A DNA stretch of 64,000 nt from Medicago truncatula. Lineage: Eukaryota > Streptophyta > Magnoliopsida > Fabales > Fabaceae. The stretch's first letter is position 1; every line of letters starts with the position of its first letter. The stretch lies in assembly GCF_003473485.1 (NCBI RefSeq), contig NC_053046.1, forward strand, positions 10,798,001 to 10,862,000, read 5' to 3'. The notes beneath the pieces are model-generated. The model ran no database searches and was not told the origin of the DNA. It was given only the letters and a program-made list of their open reading frames with translations. Of the stretch, positions 1 to 11,617 are shown piece after piece. Made by a program: the position numbers and the translations under genes.

Positions 1-925
1 CTTGCATTTGATATTATTATGTCATGCTGGTTTTATATACTGCTGTGTCGCTGTCGTTATTTAACTAAGCTGCATGAGTCGGTCTAAGTTGATTAAGATG
101 ATGAAGTTCCAAATTATTGGATTATATAAGAGGTTGTCGATTTAAGATGTTTAAGAGGTCGAGTCCATGCATTAGCATTACATTGTTGGGGGCTTGATGC
201 CCTGGAGCCTTTGCTCACTTAAGTTGAGGGCTTGATGCCCTGGAGCCTATTTACGCTCAAACACGTTGAGGGCTTGATGCCCTGGATTGGTACCACATGC
301 ATATAGAAGGTCTAAGTTGCATAGTCAATGTTGGAGTCGCATTTGTCGAGTCAAAGATGTTTATGTTGATAAGTTGTGAAGTTGTAATTGTTTATACAAA
401 CTATGATTGAAGTGTTAAATGATATATTTTTATCTATAATGAATGTTAAGATAATTTGATGTTGATTAAATATAACTGTTGAGTTATATGGCTTATTATT
501 ATTGAATGTGAAATCTCACCCCTTCTGCTTGGGAATGTTGCTCTTCGTATGAGTAACTTGCAGGTGATCGTTAATAGGTTGCTGGTGTTGCTGTCGTGAG
601 TGACTTATTCCTCACTGAGTCTTAGGATGCTCTGATACGTAACGGGATGGGATCTTTTGTGGCTATTTTTTATTCCTTTACGTATTGGTTATGTTTTTAA
701 TTTGGATACTTTAAGAGATGTTTTAGTGAGGCCTGCATGCCAAAGACTTATCTATGTTAATGAATTTACTCCGCTGCAAAGTTGAATTAATATGTTGATG
801 ATTTTTGGAAAGATAATTAGTTAATTATCTCATTTATGATTTTTAAGAAGTGTAGCATTCCGTTATTTATTGAATACTCTGATAATTGTTGTGAAATTTT
901 TATGTTGGGAAAACGGGGTGTTACA
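1..925 (+). mobile_element. 3' part of a large LTR-like element (copy 1), cut by the window edge
   Basis: The right terminus GTGTTACA ends at 925, where an unrelated LINE reading frame begins. The last 350 bases match, in reverse complement, the start of the element at 39728-42516 (shared stretches around TCTCACCCCTTCTGCTTGG and GAAGTGTAGCATTCCG), so both belong to one family. GGTACCACATGCAT at 289-302 is also found in the other two copies. No coding potential is visible. The left end lies outside the window, so a target duplication (candidate AAAGG at 926-930) cannot be confirmed. It is probably part of a long terminal repeat of a Gypsy-type retrotransposon; the superfamily is inference. Confidence 0.65.
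186..288 (+). repeat. three tandem units carrying the hairpin AGGGC-TTGAT-GCCCT
   Basis: A unit of about 40-48 bases built on GAGGGCTTGATGCCCTGGAG occurs three times (hairpins near 190-202, 227-241 and 269-283). Each unit contains a 4-5 bp stem with a TTGAT loop. The array lies just before the conserved GGTACCACATGCAT block of LTR-like copy 1, the same place where the other two copies hold different hairpins. Confidence 0.75.
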
Positions 926-1590
926 AAAGGCCACAATGCACCAAAAATTGGACAAGACAAAAATAAATGATTCACATCTTCAACTTGCCCACATCCCGAT
1001 ACACAAAACCGATTTTCCACAGATATAATCCCACGTGCCACCAAATTTGATTTAGTAGGTAAACGATCCCTCAGCAGTCGCCAAGCAAGGATAGAAACTT
1101 TTAAGGGAACCTGTTTATGCCAAATTAACTCCATATATTTGATGAACATGAGGTTGTTCCTGTGATGTCAACAAGTCATATACACCACGGACAGTATAAC
1201 CAAAAATCTGATCCGGCAACCACAACCACCTGTCTGTTTCCGTTTCCTACAAAGAGATTGTCAGTAATAAATCTCTACACTCTACTAGCAGTTCCTCCTC
1301 CCATACCCATAAACCACGACGCCGCTGCCACGCCCCCCCCCCCCCCCCCCCACCCATCAACCTCCACCCCCAACAAGAACATGTTCCGCACCGTAATAAT
1401 TTTATTGACAGCTAAATCATAAAGCCGCCTAAAACGCACACACAACGGAACACTACCACACCAACAATCTCGCCAAAAATCAGTATCGGCTCCATCCCCC
1501 ACCCTCCTCCTAACACAACCTGCAAACCAGCCCTCCCCACCCTCACATATCCCATCTCTAATCCTAACTATCTCCCTCCACCACGAAGAG
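926..1590 (-). pseudogene. LINE (L1-type) reverse transcriptase, zinc-binding C-terminal part, broken
   Basis: On the minus strand this piece encodes the zf-RVT region of a plant LINE ORF2: residues resembling VPLKVSILAWRLLRDRLPTK, followed by a Cys-x3-Cys...His-x4-Cys arrangement (CVSGC, then HLFLSC). Upstream, within 1275-1590, lies the linker with DFWRDCW typical of these proteins. A run of C at 1336-1350 gives a glycine run in the minus frame, probably a slippage expansion. The coding sequence stops abruptly at 926 where LTR-like copy 1 begins. The rest of the same LINE continues at 5003 after an LTR-like insertion. Frameshifts separate the pieces, so it is inactive. Confidence 0.8.
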
Positions 1591-4500
1591 TGTAACAACC
1601 CGATTTTTAGCTAGATTTATTTTAATTACTTTTATTATGTGCTTTATGTGTTTGTGTGTGATTATTTGTGCTTGTGTATATTTAATTGTCATTGGGTGCA
1701 TTTTAATGGATTACCGTATTAGAAGGGTATTTTGGTCATTTGGCGAGTAAGGGTAAAATGGTAATTTTGGTGAGAATTATTTTAATATTTAGTGAAAACC
1801 CTTACTTTACTAAGTTACTAGTGTAGTGATTAGTTTTTACCGTTAGTGACTGTTCGTTATATTTTACCGTTGTTAGTAATTACCGTTGAGTGTATAGAAA
1901 CTTTTTAGAATTATGTTAGAATGGGTTAGGCCCATTAGAATTTTGAGTTGAGTCAATTAAGGGGGATAACACTAGGGTTGTCATAAAATTATCATTCATT
2001 CACTTCATAAAACATTTTCCTAGAGAGAGGGAGAGGTAGAGAGAGAAAGAGGTGAAGAGAAGAACAAGAGAGTTGAAGGGGAAGCTTGAGGAATCAAGTG
2101 GGGTGACCTAGGAGCTGAATTGAAGCAAGGGTTAAGGATAATCATCTTCAAAGGTAAGGGGGGTAGTGATTATCATAATCATGTACAATTTTTGCATTTT
2201 CTCATGTTGTATGAAAATGGGTTGATGAACAATTGTTGCTAAATTCGTGCTCTTGCTGTGATGCTATTTTCTTGTGCATGAATTGATGATTATGGTATGT
2301 TTGTGGGTGAAATTACATGTTTCAAAGTATGTATAAATGTTAAGTTATGAAATTATGCTTAATTGATGAAATTTGATATGTTTTGATTGAAATGAGATGT
2401 AAATCATATGTAATTGATGTTGTTGTTGCTGAGATATGTTGTTGATTATGATTTATGGCTTGGGTGTTCATATACCATAATTGTTGATGAGAAATAAGAT
2501 GTTGGTGGTGGTTTTGTGAAATTGGTGAAGTTGAGTTAAGTGTTCATGTGAAGGACCAAATTGAACTTTGATATTTATGGTTGTTGACTGAAATTTTGTT
2601 ATTGTTGGAGGAATTGAACCTATGAGAATTTCTGTTTTCATGTTGTGGTTATGTTAGTTGAGTCGTTTGGGAGAAAACGGGTTTTTCGTGTGAAATGTCG
2701 ATGTTTAAGCGTTTTCGCCAATAAGTGCTTATGTGAGGTTTAGGAAAATGAGTTTTGGGATGGTTGAGACATGAAATTTTTGTAGATTATGTTAGAGTCA
2801 AGTGTCAAGAGCGTGTAGGCGAAAACGGCATCAAAATCCGATTAACGGTTTGAATTTTACGCGCGAAATGGTGAAAAACGCACTTTTTGAAGAACTGATT
2901 TCTGGACCTGATGCTGGCAAAACGTGTCACGATTTGGCAAGCGTGTCACGATTTTGTTGGCCGAAAATTCAGTGTTTCTGGACGTAAAATCGTGACACGA
3001 TTTTTGCGAACTAGATCCTGCATATTTTGCTATTTTTCACCCCTTTCCGCTTTGAATTGGATTTTGATGTAAACATGAAACTTTTAGATAATTTTGTTAG
3101 CTTTCTAATGGCGTTGGTTTGAGGTCCAAATGATTTTTAGAACTTGAGTTATGATCAAATTACTACACATGGGTCATGTGGATTTTTGTGAAAACTTATC
3201 ATAACTTTTTCTATGAGCCGTGGAACTTTTCCAAACTTGATATTGGGTTTAATGAAGTACTTAGAGTGAATAATTGAGTATGCATTTATGTATTTTGGGA
3301 ATGTGAATGTGTTGATAATTTAGGAAATATTTTGGGCGGAGTTGAATCGGTGAAAACGAGTTTTGAGCTAAAATGTCGTTTTGTCTTGGATTTTCTCATA
3401 CGAACTTAAGCTATCCTTTGAACTAATTTCTAATAGTTTGTAAGTGGCTTAAGTCCTTGACTACATGATTGATTAAGATTGAATTGTAGGATTTCAAACT
3501 TAAATAAGTTGCCTAGCTTTGAAAATTATCAATGTTGGCAGTTTGCCACATGATTTGGATTTTTGTCGGAAATGTTTCTTTAGCAAATTGTCTTGTGAGT
3601 TATTGAGATTATTCTTGTATGACTAAGTGAAGTTGTATGAATGAATGATTGTATTGAATATGATGTTTATCATGAGATGTGTATGCTATCTTACTTAGAA
3701 TGTAAGGAATGCTTGAATGGTGAAACTATATGTGATAGTTGATGTTGAATGATTATATGTTGGATATGATATTTGTCATGAGATGTTGTATGTTCTCTTA
3801 CTTGGAATATGAGAATTATTTGGAATGGTGAAACTATATGATATAGTTGATGTTGAATGACATTGTTGATTATTGATAATCATGTTGATGTGTGATGATG
3901 AATATTATGATTTATTTGTGTGGGCATGTTTTCTTGATAATGCAATGTTGTGGAGATAATCAATATAATTGGGTGTTATCATATATATTGAGGTTGAGAT
4001 TGTGAATTGTTGTCGCATTATCGAGTCCTTATACATGTCCATGCATCATAGTCGATGTTGCTGTAAAAGGGTTGAGCTCTTTTACTTTGAGATTATTGTA
4101 AGGCAGGTGTGAGCCTTACATACGATGTGCAAGTGGCATCGGAAGGTGACGACCTTGTTGAGATTTGGTACCACATGCATTTATGTGTCAATAAGTGCAT
4201 ATCATAACATGAGTCTTATGTGAAATTTGTGATTGGTGATTGTTCATGAAATATGATTAATGATTATTCATGAATATTTGTGATTGGTGATTGTGAATGA
4301 ATATTTGTGAATTGATATTGTTCCTGATACATGTGATTGGTGATTGTTCATGAAATATGATTAATGATTGTTCATGATGTATATGATTGGTGATTGTGTA
4401 TGAATGACTGTGAATTGATATTTGTTCATGACACATGTGATTGGTGATTATTGATGTGAGATATTGGGGTTTGATGTAAGTATTGATGTGAGAATATTAT

Positions 4501-5007
4501 TATTGATCAAGTGCATGATGTTTAAATTGAAATATTCATGTTAACTGTTATTTGGATTATGATAATGTAATACTTACCCCCAGTGGATCTGTTATGGACC
4601 GCCTGCCTATCTGTATGGATGGGTAGACGTTGTGCAGGTTTAGTTGCTTGGTGAGTTCTTGTGCTTGGTGGATATCTGGAGCTTTCTCCGATATCGGCGT
4701 TTAGATGTTTAGTTGGCTCTTATCTAGGCTTCGTTGTGTCGGTCTAGATTAGGTTATCTTGGTTTTTGTTATGTTTGGAGATGACCCGTTTGTTGGGATT
4801 TTTGAGATGCATCTATGTTGATGTAATTTATTTATTCATAACATGTATATTTGAATTTACTCTGGTTTATATTCCGCTGCGACTGTTGAGGTTTATATAC
4901 ATGTTTATTGATTTTTGAATTTTGAATGTGGCGTAGCCTCTATTTCTTGAATAAATGTATTATTCGCATGTTTAATTGCTTTAATAGAAATAGAGCGTTA
5001 CAAAGAG
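1586..5007 (+). mobile_element. LTR-like element copy 2 (solo-LTR-like) with target duplication AAGAG
   Basis: The element itself is 1591-5002 (3412 bp). It begins TGTAACAACCCG, ends GAGCGTTACA, and is flanked by AAGAG at 1586-1590 and 5003-5007. The LINE sequence reads straight across once the insert and one duplicate are ignored, so both borders are certain. The interior has no retrotransposon ORF; the longest ORF (2802-2987) is not family-like. Around 2760-2880 it matches the element at 39728-42516 in reverse (AGCGTGTAGGCGAAAACGGC and neighbours). TG...CA ends and a 5-bp duplication fit a solo LTR left by recombination of a retrotransposon with very long LTRs; a short non-autonomous element is the alternative. 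Confidence 0.85.
4063..4156 (+). repeat. array of four different short stem-loops inside LTR-like copy 2
   Basis: Four consecutive perfect stems are visible: GTAAAAG/CTTTTAC (4063-4085), GTAAGGC/GCCTTAC (4098-4119), CGATG/CATCG (4123-4141) and AAGGT/ACCTT (4143-4156). They precede the conserved GGTACCACATGCAT at 4167-4180. Stem sequences are unrelated to one another, while pairing and size are similar. Confidence 0.75.
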
Positions 5008-5310
5008 CAACTCCGGCCCCCATCCTCCAAACCACCATCCGCCACTCCATACCTAGCCAACAACACCCTACTCCACAAACCTCCCCTATCAACTAACAGC
5101 CGCCAACACCATTTCCCCAACAAAGCAATGTTAAACTCTCTCAACCTCCTCACACCCAACCCTCCATACTCCCTCCTCAAACACAAAGAACTCCAACCAA
5201 CCCAAGAAATCTTTCTTTTATCCTCACAACCCCCCCAAAAAAATTTATTTAACAAAGATTCAATAGAAGAGATTATACCTGACGGAGCTTTGAAAAAGGA
5301 AAGTGCATAG
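5003..5310 (-). pseudogene. LINE reverse transcriptase fragment, upstream part
   Basis: The minus-strand translation gives the segment after the RT palm (NKFFWGGCEDKRKISWVGW, then WRLLVDRGGLWSRVLLARYG), typical of plant L1-type LINEs. It continues into the piece at 926-1590 on the far side of the LTR-like insertion. The 5' end of similarity is near 5310: the wording around 5262-5300 (TTATACCTGACGGAGCTTTG) matches equivalent places in two other LINEs here (17519-17541 and 53589-53611). The RT catalytic part is absent. Confidence 0.75.
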
Positions 5311-7497
5311 ACACTAGAATCTTACAACTTTGGATTTTACATTTGTTTTTCACACAAATTTATAGTTTGACTCACTTTACATAAATAAAACTCCCAATAA
5401 CGTTTACATAACAAGAATTTAGTGTTCACTAATGACTTTTAGTGAGCATCAGTTTTAACAAAAATCAATTTTATCAAAATACGCAACCAAACACAAGCTA
5501 AGTAAGTATAACGATCAAGAATTGTTCACCCAAATAATTCATCTTTAATGTAACTCATTAACTTAAAATTATTATTTTTTTATGTTAAAAATAATTATTT
5601 AATGCAAAAAAAAATGGTTAGAACCAAAATTGCAACAAGAAATAGAAGACCAAACATTCGCTATTGAAAAAAAGAACAAAAATGCAATTAACCTTTTTTT
5701 ACTTATGTATATATATCTTTCATATATCTGGTCAATTTTAACTTTTTATCTATCCACAATTAAATGTGCTACATGAGATTATCAAATTTTGTGTCGTCGT
5801 ATCATTTGAGTCGCACTCCATATATCAAATTTTAGATATGAGGAGAGTGTGTTAAGAGTCTCATATTTACTAAAAAAAATAATGTTAGAAAATAGAAATG
5901 CACTCTCTAACACACAATCTTCCCTCAAAATACCACACATAATCTGACACTTCTATTTTAAATTCATATAAATTCCATCAAATTATGTAGATTTCATAGA
6001 CCATATTGGCCAATATAAATTTTAACCAATAAAAAAACGTATATTGAAATATGTGTTTTGGGAAGTGTGTACTAACACTCATTTTTAATAAAATAAGGTC
6101 TTGAGCGTTCCTATGAGCCATACTCAACATGACCAATAACTCATCTAAAATTGAAATTAAACATAAGTAGGCTAGGCGTTATACAAAATTGTACTTTAAG
6201 ATTACTCAATAGTAAACACATTTATTTTCTCTTGTTTTGTCCAAATTGACAATGACCATCTTAGACATTACAACAACAATTTTATTTTATTTTATTTTTA
6301 TTTTCTCTTGTTATAAACTATTTTAATTTTATTTTTTAAATCACAAAATTTTTGGTGTACCACCAAACATATACCAAGCTGTGGCAGCAGCACTGAATGG
6401 AGAGATTTTACATGAGATCAACTTTAACAAGACAACAAAGAACAAAACGAGGCAGACCAGGTTGTACAAACCAGTTATTTGTTCTTTTTTTAGTTAGGAG
6501 ACAATAGGAAATTACCACTCCCACAATCTACTAGACACTTCCTTATCTACTCTCACACTACACTTCAAATGTTTCTTTACCTTTTTCCCTTTTTTCCTCT
6601 GAAAAGTGAAAGTATGTTACACGCGTGCACTTGGTTAAAATCAACAATTTCAAGCACTTGGTCAAAGATGCTTTGTTTTTTTTTTTTTGGAGTCAAAGAT
6701 GCTTTGTTAAAATCAACAATTTCCCTAGTTTTCATGAAGAGAAAAAGATAACTGATTTGACTGGCTTTTCTCCCTCCTTTTGTGTAATCATGTAAGTTTC
6801 ACAAATGTGGAGAAAACAAAAGTCTGTCAATAAGGGCCTTTTTTTAGTGCAACATGTTGGCAGAATTACTCATAAGGAACAGACAATAGGCTGCAATTCA
6901 TCCCATCTTTTTCGAGAACCGAATTCCTCAACAGTTGCGTGAAGAGTGTATGTTTGATATCATGGTAGATTGTCATAATCCAAGTAAGCCATCGTAATAT
7001 GTAAAAACTACATTTTGTGCTGTTTGGTATCATGGTGAGCTCTTTGCAACTTTTGCCTAAACATGGTGGCTCACCGTGATTTCAAGAGACTCACCCGATA
7101 CCAAACATGCACCGAGTAGCTTTTGTAAAATCAAAGTGACTCGCTGTGATTCTTACAAACCTACTCTGATATTGATGCCAAACATGCACAGATTATTTAA
7201 AATTGATTTAGTTGACGTGAAATTTGAGCCATCTGATATCAAACTAATAGTTGATATTTCTCTATTATTAACTACATGTAACTGTATCAGTATCACGCAG
7301 TTACATCAGTGAATCAAGAGCCATCTTCACTGTGTCAATTAGAGGAAGATTTTTCTTCAGTGTATGCTATCAATGTTTGATGTTTATTATTGAGAAATTG
7401 GATCAAATAATCATTGACAACAATGAGAATACAAGGTTGAGCTGATTCTGATACACATAGTTACATAAGTGTGTATTGTGATTAACAATTTGCAACT
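5311..7497. other. intergenic, AT-rich, no gene seen
   Basis: There is no convincing coding sequence. Short ORFs (for example 6569-6751 and 7076-7312) look like random open frames. Around 7023-7190 the phrases CACGGTGAGCCACC, CGTGATTT and CCAAACATGC recur in both orientations, resembling a degraded foldback element. The downstream end of the RING-finger gene lies at the right edge. Confidence 0.5.
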
Positions 7498-10400
7498 TTA
7501 GTTCTCTGTTGGTAGTGAATCTGATATACAAATGTCTCCTCGACATAGTGGGCATACCCTGTGGAATAATAATAATATACAAAAAGTTAAAGATGCACAT
7601 TTCCAATACAAATTTCCATCACATGTGGAGTCAGTTCCATGTAATGTAAAGTTACTAACATAATTATTTATTGCACAAATTAAAGGATAGTGGCATGAAA
7701 AAATCAGAGCATGTTTAGATGATTTTTTTTAAAGAAAGCATGTAAAGATGAATTTGAAGATGAATTTCAACATTTATTATAGGAGGGACCACATAAAGGC
7801 ATTCATATGAAATGAATTGGCAAGAGTTATTGCTATAAAGCTCCTGTATAAGATTTATGATGGAGCCTTAACAGCATGCTTGCTATAGTTTCTGTAAAAT
7901 TCTGTATTTTTTTTAAGAAAGTTAGAGTTAGGGAAATGATTATTTATTAAAGTAACAATATTGGTCATTGGTCTATCAGGATATTTGAATTCCATCCATA
8001 GAAATACAAGTTCAAACTTTTATCACCGGACCGACAACTCATGGACTGTTAAATACAATTTTTTGTTGGTTTGGTATAATTTGTTTTTTTATATCCATCA
8101 CATGCAGATACTACACTAAATTGGCAGGGCTATATGCAAGAAGCAGAAACAACTTTTTTAATATGAATTTGAAGTTTATAGCTGTATTGTTAACGTTAAC
8201 CAGAAGAAGATCCATAATTCCTAATACGACATACCTGTGAACCTCTTTCAGCCACTTGTCTATACATGTTGTATGAAATTCATGATGACAAGGAAGTACT
8301 CGCATGCTGTCTCCATCTTCGTACTCCACAAGGCATATATAGCATCTGTGAAATTAGAATAACCATAACCAATTGGCACAAACTATTCAAATGTGATAAC
8401 ACACAAAAATGCACATTATGATCAAGGTAATGGTCTCCTAAGACAAGACTAAAAATTATTTTTTATTGTTTGCGTTCTTTCTATTTTTGTTTTGGAACCG
8501 TTGTGTGCAATTTAAATTTTATCATACATGTAACTCAAATGACATCAAATGAAAGAGAAACAATGTGTACTAAATTAAAGAACACTTACTGTACAGGTTC
8601 TTCTTGATGTTTTTGCAACTTTGTGTATAATTTGACAGGTAAGGATTCGACAACTTCAGCAGGTGCAGGAACAGATCCGATAGAAGATACAGAAGGGCGG
8701 GAAGATAAAACCACTGATTGCTGATGAATTTCATCCAGAACCTAATAAAAGTATATACCAATCAAGTTATATAAATATACAATGAATAATCTCAAAAATG
8801 GCTAATAAGAGTATATTAAATTTACCTCAAATAAGGCTTCAGCTAGCATAACAATTCTTGATATGCTAGCTCTAGCATTTGTATCATCGTTTGAATTTGA
8901 ATTGTTATCGCGACTAGTTAATCTGCATGTACAACGACCGTTTCTATGTTGACCAGACAAGATACATGATCTGTCATGTCCAGAAAGATTTTCGAACCGG
9001 CTACCCAACCGCTGAAGAGCACGAACCTAAGCCATTCGAAATGACAATCATTAACTTCGAATAAATCCAGGACATTGAGAAAGAGTCATTACAGATGTTT
9101 CCATCGAAGTTACTCCAAATCGTAGTGGTTCTTTTTTTTATAATCAAAATCTCATAATTCAATTATTTATGCCAATATCAAACCTATCTTGGCCAAAACT
9201 TGTTTTTCAATTATAAGGTTATACTAGACAAATTATTTAATCGTTAGCTGTTACCAAAAGTTCAGAAAAAACCACAAACCTGAGATCGTATTCTTCTTCT
9301 CCGTTCGAGGAAATTAGACCTATGTTCCAGTAGATCCTGATATCTAGTTTCTCTTGATCTTGAAGCCTCGACCTCATAGTCTTGGGTGGTAAACGGAGAG
9401 CTAGACATGTTTGGTAAAGGATATCCGGATGTAGTATGAGAATTTAAAGCATTGCGATCAGATGGTGACACTCTTGTACCCCTCTCCCCTACTTGTCTCC
9501 CATTATCCTCACTAGCATCTCTCAGTTCTCTCTCTTGTGTCAGAGGGCAAAAGTTGAAGTCAGCCAATCCTGATCGGCGGTGAACTCTATCACGAAGCCT
9601 TCCGACACTTAAAGTTCGGCTGAAACGAACATTGCGATCAACAGGTTCTCGGGCTCCATTTCGTCTATCTATTTGTCTAGTCTCAGCATTTCCTGTCTCA
9701 GTATGAATTCTTGGAGAAAACATGTTCACACCAGGCATGTCTCGCGTAGCATATCCATCTCTAACCATATCTTGGATAGGAGACAGCATTGGACTCGACA
9801 AGTTGCGATCCAAACCGAATGTCGGGACATTTGAACTTAAATTATTAGAAGCATTTTCATGATTCTCTATAGGGACTTGATTAACAAAAGACGCATTAAG
9901 CAAGTCATGAGGCCGTGGATGCAGACTAAGCTCGTCTTCATTGTTAAATATCGAAAGACTTGCCGATGAAACAGGACAAGGTCGAGATGACCCTAAACTG
10001 GTGGTTCTGCTAAGTCTGAAGCTTATATTACCCGGAATGATGCTAAAACGAGAAAGGAAACGACTTGCAGGATTAGTGGATTGAGTTGAAGAACCATGTG
10101 CAGAGCTGCTAGCGGTTCTGGATTCGGTGCGACTCCACTCATCAAGATCAATGTTAGAAGGCATACAGGGTATTTCTTCAGGTTTAACTTTTCTAAAAGA
10201 CTCTGATTTCACTTCATCCGAGTCAATTTCATTGCTACTGGTGTATGTAACATCACTTCCATTTACTTTATTCTGATCACAAACCTAAAGCATGTGTTGC
10301 AATCTAGAGTTAGGCAATTACCACAAAACTTTGACCAATAACCAAATAAGTTACTAATACATTATGAACAAAACAAAAAGAGAAAGACATTTCATAACTT

Positions 10401-11617
10401 GAAAAAGTATATCAAACAAATAATTAAAAAAAAAAAACTAGATAGGACAATGAGGCTGACAATAGGAAAGACTGATAGAGACACGGTGCCAAAAATGTCA
10501 TGATACAACAAAATATCAAAAACTTGTGAATCATAGGAAGAAATCAACATACTATAGTTATCATAGGTTTAAATATCACATCTTTTATTTTATTTTATTT
10601 TTTATGCAAATAGTCCATCTTTCTAGATGCTTATAAAATTACTTATTTACTCTATTAAGAAATGATTTATTGGTAATCGTTCAGACGTAAATTGCAAGGA
10701 AAGAAACAACCACAAAAATGGTAGATGTAAAAGGATAACCAAAACAAAACCAACCAACAAATTTCATTTCCACATCATAGTTTTTAATTATGAATGAATA
10801 GACACACAAAACAGTAGTTAATGCAATAAATTCATAATAAACAACTTCTTATTTGATCTGTGGTGGAAGCTGCAAGTACCACCTGAAACTCACACACAAT
10901 TGTGAGCTCTCAGATTCAAACTCGGAATGGTGTCCAACCTATCAATATCGGCATTGTCATTTGAGCTAGGCTCATAATAACCAACTCTAATGTGGTGGAA
11001 GCAGTGACATTGATTATTACATTTTAAATCAAATACATTCATAAACAACTCAAAATTCAATCATGGAATAAAAAAATTAAATAAAATCATATAATTTTTT
11101 TACAATAAAAGATAAATAGCGTAAAAATCTAAATTAACTGAAAATTCAATCATGGAATATAAAAATTAAATAAAATCATATATTTTTTTTCTAATAAAAG
11201 ATAAATAGCATAAAAATCTTGACAATGCTTGTTCTTAAAAATCTAATTCAACTAACAGTACAAAGAAACAAAAAAAACATGTTTCAATCCTTATCAATAT
11301 AATCCTAATAGTAACAATCTTCATCTTACAATCCAAAATCCAATCACAAAAATAATAATTTCAAAGATGAACTAAAAAAAAAATACAACATTTTTTTTCC
11401 AAAAAAAACGGAAAATAACAAAAAGAAGATACATTGGATTTGAAAACAAGAAAACAAAATTTACCTGGTCATCATTATCACTGTCACGAGATCCAGAAGT
11501 AGTTCCAAGACAATAAGAAGGAAAACCTTTATACCGTTTGGATCGACCTTTTCTTAAACTGCAAGAAGAAGATGAAGAGCTACAAGAAGAACTGGTTTTG
11601 CTACTACTAGACCCCAT
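7498..11617 (-). CDS. RING-H2 E3 ubiquitin ligase, 6 coding exons, 560 aa
   Basis: Coding exons on the minus strand: 11465-11617, 9280-10284, 8826-9026, 8590-8741, 8235-8345 and 7498-7558; all introns are GT-AG and the total of 1683 nt closes in frame. The start is the first ATG of a serine-rich leader ([11 protein letters not shown]). Residues 1-450 are mostly low complexity, rich in Ser, Arg and Asn. The C-terminus (about 505-547) is a RING-H2 domain: CYIC, 14 residues, CHHEFHTTC, then CPLC. The last cysteine pair is encoded by the final 61-nt exon behind a 676-bp intron, so gene callers could miss it. RING-H2 proteins pass ubiquitin from an E2 to a substrate; the substrate here is unknown. 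Gly2 with Ser6 and Lys7 fits an N-myristoylation signal, so membrane attachment is possible. The family call is firm, the subfamily open. Confidence 0.88.
10860..10985 (-). mobile_element. possible tRNA-derived SINE fragment in RING gene intron 1
   Basis: Read on the minus strand, an A-box-like CCTAGCTCAAATGAC is followed about 50 bases later by a B-box-like GAGTTTGAATCTG, the spacing of tRNA-derived SINEs. No poly(A) tail or clear target duplication was found. It lies in the 1.2-kb intron 10285-11464. Confidence 0.35.
11052..11229. repeat. 89-bp direct tandem duplication in RING gene intron 1
   Basis: Two near-identical copies of an AT-rich unit start at 11052 and 11141 (both begin AAAATTCAATCATGGAAT and include AAAGATAAATAGC). 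Only a few substitutions separate them. Confidence 0.8.

Noticed and set aside
186-288. Regularly spaced repeats that superficially resemble a CRISPR array
   Set aside because: Only three units, spacers are related to each other, no cas genes, and the DNA is plant nuclear. They belong to the LTR hairpin zone.
1162-1422. Proline-rich 86-aa plus-strand ORF
   Set aside because: It is the antisense shadow of the LINE fragment; the proline run comes from a C homopolymer.
2802-2987. 61-aa ORF inside LTR-like copy 2
   Set aside because: The same stretch in copy 3 is not open, and no family features are present; it is non-coding repeat sequence.
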